In this document: one piece after another, positions 5,941 through 8,816 of the stretch | Position numbering within the stretch: position 1 is the stretch's first letter | Layout of the letters: each line of letters starts with the position of its first letter | Assembly (NCBI GenBank): GCA_029239545.1 | Contig: JARBUQ010000162.1 | Location: forward strand, 1-8,816 | Source of the DNA: Paenibacillus sp. | GTDB lineage: Bacteria > Bacillota > Bacilli > Paenibacillales > NBRC-103111 | Direction of reading: 5' to 3' | Length of the DNA: 8,816 nt | Notes under the pieces: model-generated | Seen by the model: only the letters and a program-made list of their open reading frames with translations | Told to the model about the DNA's origin: nothing | The model's database searches: none | Translations under genes and position numbers: made by a program

Positions 5941-6975
5941 TTAATGCGTATAAGCCGCTACATTATCTTGATCAATAGCCTCATGCAGAGCCGCATTCAA
6001 ACCACTTGCTATAATATTAGCGATATCTTCAATGAATTGATCGATATCCTTTGGGGTTACCAGAAGATCATGACCTAATGGACTCAGTACTTCTTTGACC
6101 ATCATCAAACGTTGGTTCTCATCCATCCCATCCAGCATCCCGAATATTTGTTGCGTTGCATCGGTCTCTTTCTTGAAATGCTGAATCATCATATCCATTG
6201 TGCTGTTCACGATCGTTGAAGCATATACAACCGTCGGAACTCCTATAGCTATAACAGGAACCCCGAGAAATTCTTGGGTCAGTCCTTTGCGCTTATTCCC
6301 TACTCCTGAGCCTGGATGAATACCGGTATCAGCAATCTGAATAGTTGTATTCACCCGCTCCAGAGCCTTCGATGCCAGGGCATCTATGGCAATGACCAGA
6401 TCAGGCTTCGATTTTTCCACAATTCCCTGAACGATCTCACTCGTCTCAATTCCCGTTATCCCCAACACCCCGGGAGCGACCGCACTAACCTGCCTGTAGC
6501 CTGGGCTGACCTGATCCGGCATCAGCTCAAAGAAATGTCTGGTAACCATTACATTCTCCACAACAAGCGGTCCTAGTGCGTCTGGCGTTACGTTCCAGTT
6601 GCCGAGACCAATAATCAGCACTTTTGCCTGTTTGGTTATTCCGATCTTGTCAAGAAAGGCAGAGAGCTCCTGAGCCAGCTTCGTAGCTACGCGATCCTGC
6701 AGATCCGAATCCTTTTCTCTAAGCTTAGGAACCTCCAGCGTAATGTAATGCCCCACCATTTTACCAATCGCGTTCGCGCCTATTTGATTCTCAATGTCCA
6801 TTCTCGTTAAGACGCAGTCTTCATCTTGAATAGTTTGCGTATGCACCCCGGGAATCGTATCCCCCATCGAAAGCGAGGCTAATTCTTTGGCTTCCAGGGC
6901 GAGATCCGTCCGGTCCATATATAATTTGTCATCCATCATGAATTCAAGCTCCTCCCTATCCAATGGAATTTCCAT
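5941..6975 (-). CDS. gpr: Germination protease GPR (spore aspartic endopeptidase)
   Basis: This is a 344-residue GPR, the protease that starts degradation of small acid-soluble spore proteins at germination. It is made as a zymogen in the forespore and self-processes near its N-terminus. By comparison with Bacillus GPR the cut would fall in DRTDLALE, between Arg22 and Thr23. Diagnostic blocks are LIIGLGNWNVTPDALGP (about 120-136), APGVLGITGIETSE (167-180), IAIDALASKALERVNTTIQI (195-214) and TGIHPGSGVGNKRK (217-230). Asp132 and Asp198 correspond to the catalytic Asp127 and Asp193 of B. megaterium GPR, with the same 66-residue spacing. It is shorter than the roughly 370-residue Bacillus enzymes because a loop around residues 270-285 is reduced. 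ATG at 6975 has only a modest AAAGG upstream. It is divergent from rpsT and leads a tight operon with the next two minus-strand genes. I saw no convincing sigma-G or sigma-F promoter. Confidence 0.96.
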   Translation of the reverse strand: MEIPLDREELEFMMDDKLYMDRTDLALEAKELASLSMGDTIPGVHTQTIQDEDCVLTRMDIENQIGANAIGKMVGHYITLEVPKLREKDSDLQDRVATKLAQELSAFLDKIGITKQAKVLIIGLGNWNVTPDALGPLVVENVMVTRHFFELMPDQVSPGYRQVSAVAPGVLGITGIETSEIVQGIVEKSKPDLVIAIDALASKALERVNTTIQIADTGIHPGSGVGNKRKGLTQEFLGVPVIAIGVPTVVYASTIVNSTMDMMIQHFKKETDATQQIFGMLDGMDENQRLMMVKEVLSPLGHDLLVTPKDIDQFIEDIANIIASGLNAALHEAIDQDNVAAYTH

Positions 6976-7037
6976 AATAGGTTGCCTTTAAGCAGAATGG
7001 GTTATGCATCAGAGCGGCTTCGTCTGTTTCGTTTGTA

Positions 7038-7066
7038 TTGCAATTTACAGCTTGTCGTGCTAGAAT
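7038..7066 (+). promoter_or_regulatory. Sigma-A-type promoter of rpsT
   Basis: TTGCAA (7038-7043) and TAGAAT (7061-7066) are separated by exactly 17 bases. An extended -10 TGC lies immediately before the hexamer. Transcription would start near 7073, giving a leader of about 87 bases before rpsT. This is the clearest vegetative promoter in the window and fits a ribosomal protein gene. Confidence 0.8.
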
Positions 7067-7072
7067 ATCTAA

Positions 7073-7144
7073 AGTTGTGCTTTAGAAAACAAGTTCGTTG
7101 TAAGGCACTAAGATGTACGAAGTTTCTTTGCCCCGCAAAGTCTT
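7073..7144 (+). promoter_or_regulatory. Structured 5' leader of rpsT
   Basis: Two stems can form in the predicted leader. The first pairs GTGCTTT (7077-7083) with AAGGCAC (7102-7108), including one G·U pair, and has a small inner stem ACAA/TTGT (7089-7092, 7098-7101) that competes for the flanking bases. The second is CTTTG/CAAAG (7126-7130, 7136-7140) with loop CCCCG; it ends four bases before the ribosome binding site. Many ribosomal protein leaders bind the protein they encode, so this could be an S20 autoregulatory site. That role is inference; only the base-pairing potential is seen. Confidence 0.4.
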
Positions 7145-7153
7145 AAGGAGGTG
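7145..7153 (+). promoter_or_regulatory. Near-perfect ribosome binding site deciding the rpsT start
   Basis: AAGGAGGTG is an uninterrupted complement to the 16S rRNA 3' end. The ATG at 7160 is six bases downstream. The in-frame GTG at 7151 is part of this site, so it cannot be the start. Confidence 0.9.
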
Positions 7154-7159
7154 AACACA

Positions 7160-7432
7160 ATGCCTAACATTAAATCCGCAATCAAACGTGTAAAGACAAG
7201 TGAAAAGCGTCGCCTTCAGAACGCATCTCAGAAATCTGCACTTCGCACTGCAGTGAAGTCGTTCGAAACCGCTGCTGCGGGCCAAAACGTAGAATCCATG
7301 AAAGAAACCCTGGTTACTGCAACCAAAAAGCTTGACAAGGCAGTGACAAAAGGATTGATTCATAAAAATGCTGCAGCCCGCAAAAAATCCCGTCTGGCGA
7401 AATTGTTCAACTCGATTTCCGCTCAAGCGTAA
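7160..7432 (+). CDS. rpsT: 30S ribosomal protein S20
   Basis: This is a 90-residue protein, the normal size for bacterial S20, which binds 16S rRNA in the body of the small subunit and helps assembly. The sequence starts MPNIKSAIKRVKTSEKRRLQ and has the usual Lys/Arg-rich helical bundle, the KLDKAVTKGLIHKNAAARKKSRL block (about 60-82) and an Ala-rich C-terminus ending SISAQA. It begins at ATG 7160; an upstream in-frame GTG lies inside the ribosome binding site. It is the only plus-strand gene here, is divergent from gpr and convergent with the SGNH hydrolase gene, and has its own promoter, leader and terminator. The position next to gpr is the same as in B. subtilis. Confidence 0.98.
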   Translation: MPNIKSAIKRVKTSEKRRLQNASQKSALRTAVKSFETAAAGQNVESMKETLVTATKKLDKAVTKGLIHKNAAARKKSRLAKLFNSISAQA

Positions 7433-7455
7433 GCTTGTAAGCAGGCGCGACGAAG

Positions 7456-7501
7456 AAAGTCCTTTACATTCCGCATAATGCGGTCTGTGAAGGACTTTTT
7501 T
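7456..7501 (+). terminator. Long, probably bidirectional terminator between rpsT and the SGNH hydrolase gene
   Basis: AAAGTCCTT (7456-7464) pairs with AAGGACTTT (7490-7498). The stem continues through four more pairs, crosses a two-base mismatch, and ends in CCGCA/TGCGG (7471-7475, 7479-7483) with a TAA loop. On the plus strand it ends in six Ts (7496-7501). On the minus strand the stem ends in TTTCTT, so it can also stop the convergent gene, whose TAG is 30 bases away. Confidence 0.9.
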
Positions 7502-7531
7502 GATTGCTGTAAACACAATGTATCAATTCAA

Positions 7532-8647
7532 CTATTCCTCTATTTGCAAAATTTTCTTCAGCACCGGATTAAGCCCATATGCCATTCGAATGAAACCAAG
7601 ATCGGTTGGATGAACCCCGTCCACCGTACACTCCTCATAATCTTCACCAAGCAGATCAGAGCCGTCAAAAAACTGTATATTGGCATCGCCTGCGCTGCGA
7701 TAGGCTTCTACGGTATCTCTCGCAATACGTCGGCGCTCATCGGCGAGCTGCAGAGCGGATGTGTGGAAACGCTCTCTGGCGTAACGAATCTTGGATACTA
7801 CCAGAATTGGAACCTCGGGATGGTATTCTCTATAGATGCGAATAAACTCGGGCAATCGTTCTTGATAAACGAGCGGATCCCCTACATTCGCTTCAAAATC
7901 AAGCACAAGTAGCGCTGGTTGTTCGATTTGGGCAATTAAATGAGCCAGCTCAGGCTCACCCATCCCGTTTCCTGAAAACCCGAGATTAATAAATTCTGAA
8001 TTAATGTAACGGCTTAACACATTCGTGTATGACATCCCCGGCCGAGTCGCACAGCCGCCTTGTGTTATAGACGTCCCGTATACAATCACTTTTCGATTGT
8101 CCGTAAAAGGAACCGGAGACGACAATACCGCTTCAGGTGTAACGCCGATCTCAACTTTCTTGACTCCTTGGTATAACGGAAAATTTATAGTAATCATTTG
8201 TGTCTGCGTGTCCGGATCGGTCATCTCAAACAGCGAGACCGTATAACTGGACTGCGTATGATCAAACCGGGATGTGCTTATGTACTTTTGTTCCCCTGGC
8301 TCACCTATATAACAATCAAAGCCTGACTGTCCGGTTGCCGGCATGTGGTACATATCGGAGCCTCCAGCTAATTCAACCTTTATGAACAGCTTGGAAGAGT
8401 TCGTTCGAAAGCGAATTTGGCCCCCTGATGTACAGTTGGCAAGATGATCCACAGCTGTCCGGATAGGGTGCGTAGGTGACTTCGGCAATCTTCTGTAAAG
8501 CCCCTCCTGATCAAACCAGGGAAATCCAACAAGCTGAATCGGTTCTTCGGTAGGGGACAGCCATCTGATGGGGACATTGAATTGTTCGTCCAATCGCATA
8601 TTCGGATCCAAATCTTGTACACGCTTTGTTTTATCTTGCTCTGCCAT
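7532..8647 (-). CDS. SGNH/GDSL-family hydrolase, cytoplasmic, two-domain
   Basis: This is a 371-residue protein from ATG 8647. No signal peptide or membrane segment is visible. The N-terminal half (about 35-180) contains WFDQEGLYRRLP (44-55), typical of the beta-sandwich domain that precedes SGNH hydrolases of the GxDLY / Lipase_GDSL_3 type. The hydrolase half has VYGTSITQGG (189-198, nucleophile Ser193), NLGFSGNG (221-228, Asn227) and TVDGVHPTDLGF (341-352, Asp343 and His346), so the catalytic set is complete. The likely reaction is ester hydrolysis or deacetylation, perhaps of a carbohydrate; the substrate cannot be told from sequence. GGGAG (8655-8659) sits seven bases before ATG 8647. A longer form from ATG 8671 (AGGAG at 11 bases) adds eight residues, of which RRGRGN are simply this purine-rich site translated, so 8647 is preferred. 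The gene stands alone between the holA terminator and convergent rpsT. Confidence 0.9.
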   Translation of the reverse strand: MAEQDKTKRVQDLDPNMRLDEQFNVPIRWLSPTEEPIQLVGFPWFDQEGLYRRLPKSPTHPIRTAVDHLANCTSGGQIRFRTNSSKLFIKVELAGGSDMYHMPATGQSGFDCYIGEPGEQKYISTSRFDHTQSSYTVSLFEMTDPDTQTQMITINFPLYQGVKKVEIGVTPEAVLSSPVPFTDNRKVIVYGTSITQGGCATRPGMSYTNVLSRYINSEFINLGFSGNGMGEPELAHLIAQIEQPALLVLDFEANVGDPLVYQERLPEFIRIYREYHPEVPILVVSKIRYARERFHTSALQLADERRRIARDTVEAYRSAGDANIQFFDGSDLLGEDYEECTVDGVHPTDLGFIRMAYGLNPVLKKILQIEE

Positions 8648-8720
8648 ATTTCCTCTCCCTCTTCTATCCATATTCGTTCTTGCTCCTAGTTTGCAGTCAA
8701 GCCTATGGAAATGTCAACAA

Positions 8721-8755
8721 CAAAAACAACCCGACCGATTGAATACGGCCAGGTT
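8721..8755 (-). terminator. Intrinsic terminator of the holA transcript
   Basis: On the minus strand AACCTGGCCG (8755 to 8746) pairs at all ten positions with CGGTCGGGTT (8737 to 8728), using two G·U pairs, around an 8-base loop. It is followed by GTTTTTGTTGTTG. The stem is perfect only as minus-strand RNA, because the wobbles become C/A mismatches on the other strand. It therefore serves the gene ending at 8760. Confidence 0.78.
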
Positions 8756-8759
8756 TCTA

Positions 8760-8816
8760 TCAAGCAGCCAGCTGGAGTAAGAACAGCTCTAACCCCAACA
8801 CTTTATCTATCTTGCC
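8760..8816 (-). CDS. holA: DNA polymerase III delta subunit, last 18 residues
   Basis: Only one minus-strand frame is open from the right window edge. It encodes GKIDKVLGLELFLLQLAA, then TGA (8762-8760) and an overlapping-frame TAG, directly before a terminator. A C-terminus of the form G-K-x-D-K-x-L-x-L-E-L-F-L-L-x-L is, from memory, typical of Firmicutes HolA (YqeN), the clamp-loader delta subunit. HolA is also the gene expected next to rpsT in B. subtilis. With only 18 residues the call leans on synteny. Too little remains to comment on integrity. Confidence 0.65.
   Translation of the reverse strand, partial: GKIDKVLGLELFLLQLAA

Noticed and set aside
6976..7000. Sigma-G-like promoter immediately before gpr (GCATA, 18 bases, CAACCTA)
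   Set aside because: The -10 would end two bases before the ATG and leave no leader, and it mismatches the consensus at a key T. The true promoter was not found.
7082..7516. A 144-codon minus-strand open frame covering rpsT
   Set aside because: It is antisense to the unmistakable S20 gene, runs through the terminator hairpin and matches no recognisable family. It is a shadow frame.
8672..8717. TTGACA (8717 to 8712, minus strand) as a -35 for the SGNH hydrolase gene
   Set aside because: The hexamer is perfect but nothing 16-19 bases downstream resembles a -10 (GCAAAC, CAAACT), and it abuts the holA terminator T-run. A promoter is needed here, but this one is not convincing.
1..8816. Mobile element, phage, CRISPR or defence island
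   Set aside because: No transposase, integrase, terminal repeats, spaced repeats or defence-type domains were found. The genes are housekeeping or sporulation genes in near-conserved order.

Overview
The window looks like chromosomal DNA of a spore-forming member of the Bacillales, most likely Paenibacillus or a close relative. It carries the sporulation genes gpr (germination protease) and spoIIP (two copies), the 5' end of a yqxA homologue and the 3' end of an apparent holA, in the conserved order holA / rpsT / gpr / spoIIP / yqxA known from Bacillus subtilis. The genus is inferred from gene content, not demonstrated. All genes except rpsT are on the minus strand.

Reading the minus strand from right to left. 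The last 19 codons of holA (8760-8816) are followed by an intrinsic terminator (8721-8755). A cytoplasmic SGNH/GDSL-type hydrolase gene (7532-8647) then sits between holA and rpsT, where B. subtilis has none. It converges on rpsT (plus strand, 7160-7432), and the two share a long, probably bidirectional terminator hairpin (7456-7501). rpsT has a strong sigma-A-type promoter and a foldable leader. Divergent from rpsT is a tight three-gene set: gpr (5941-6975), a secreted protein of unknown function with a possible L,D-transpeptidase-like His/Cys signature (4743-5939), and a YibQ-type divergent polysaccharide deacetylase (3873-4718). After a 157-bp gap with a GC-rich palindrome comes a short, very basic YheC/YheD-like ATP-grasp protein (2924-3715), closed by a textbook terminator (2881-2913). 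A separate unit then begins: spoIIP copy A (1571-2779), spoIIP copy B (246-1517) and yqxA (1-170, cut by the window edge).

The theme is the spore: SpoIIP degrades septal peptidoglycan during engulfment, GPR degrades small acid-soluble spore proteins at germination, and YheC/YheD-type proteins are linked to the spore coat. Between gpr and spoIIP, which are neighbours in B. subtilis, this genome carries three extra genes. Two of them encode exported proteins that plausibly act on the cell wall or cortex. The best candidates for new biology are the gpr-linked secreted His/Cys protein with its partner deacetylase, and the tandem SpoIIP pair. No mobile element, CRISPR array, tRNA or origin was seen. 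No stretch over 300 bases lacks a gene.
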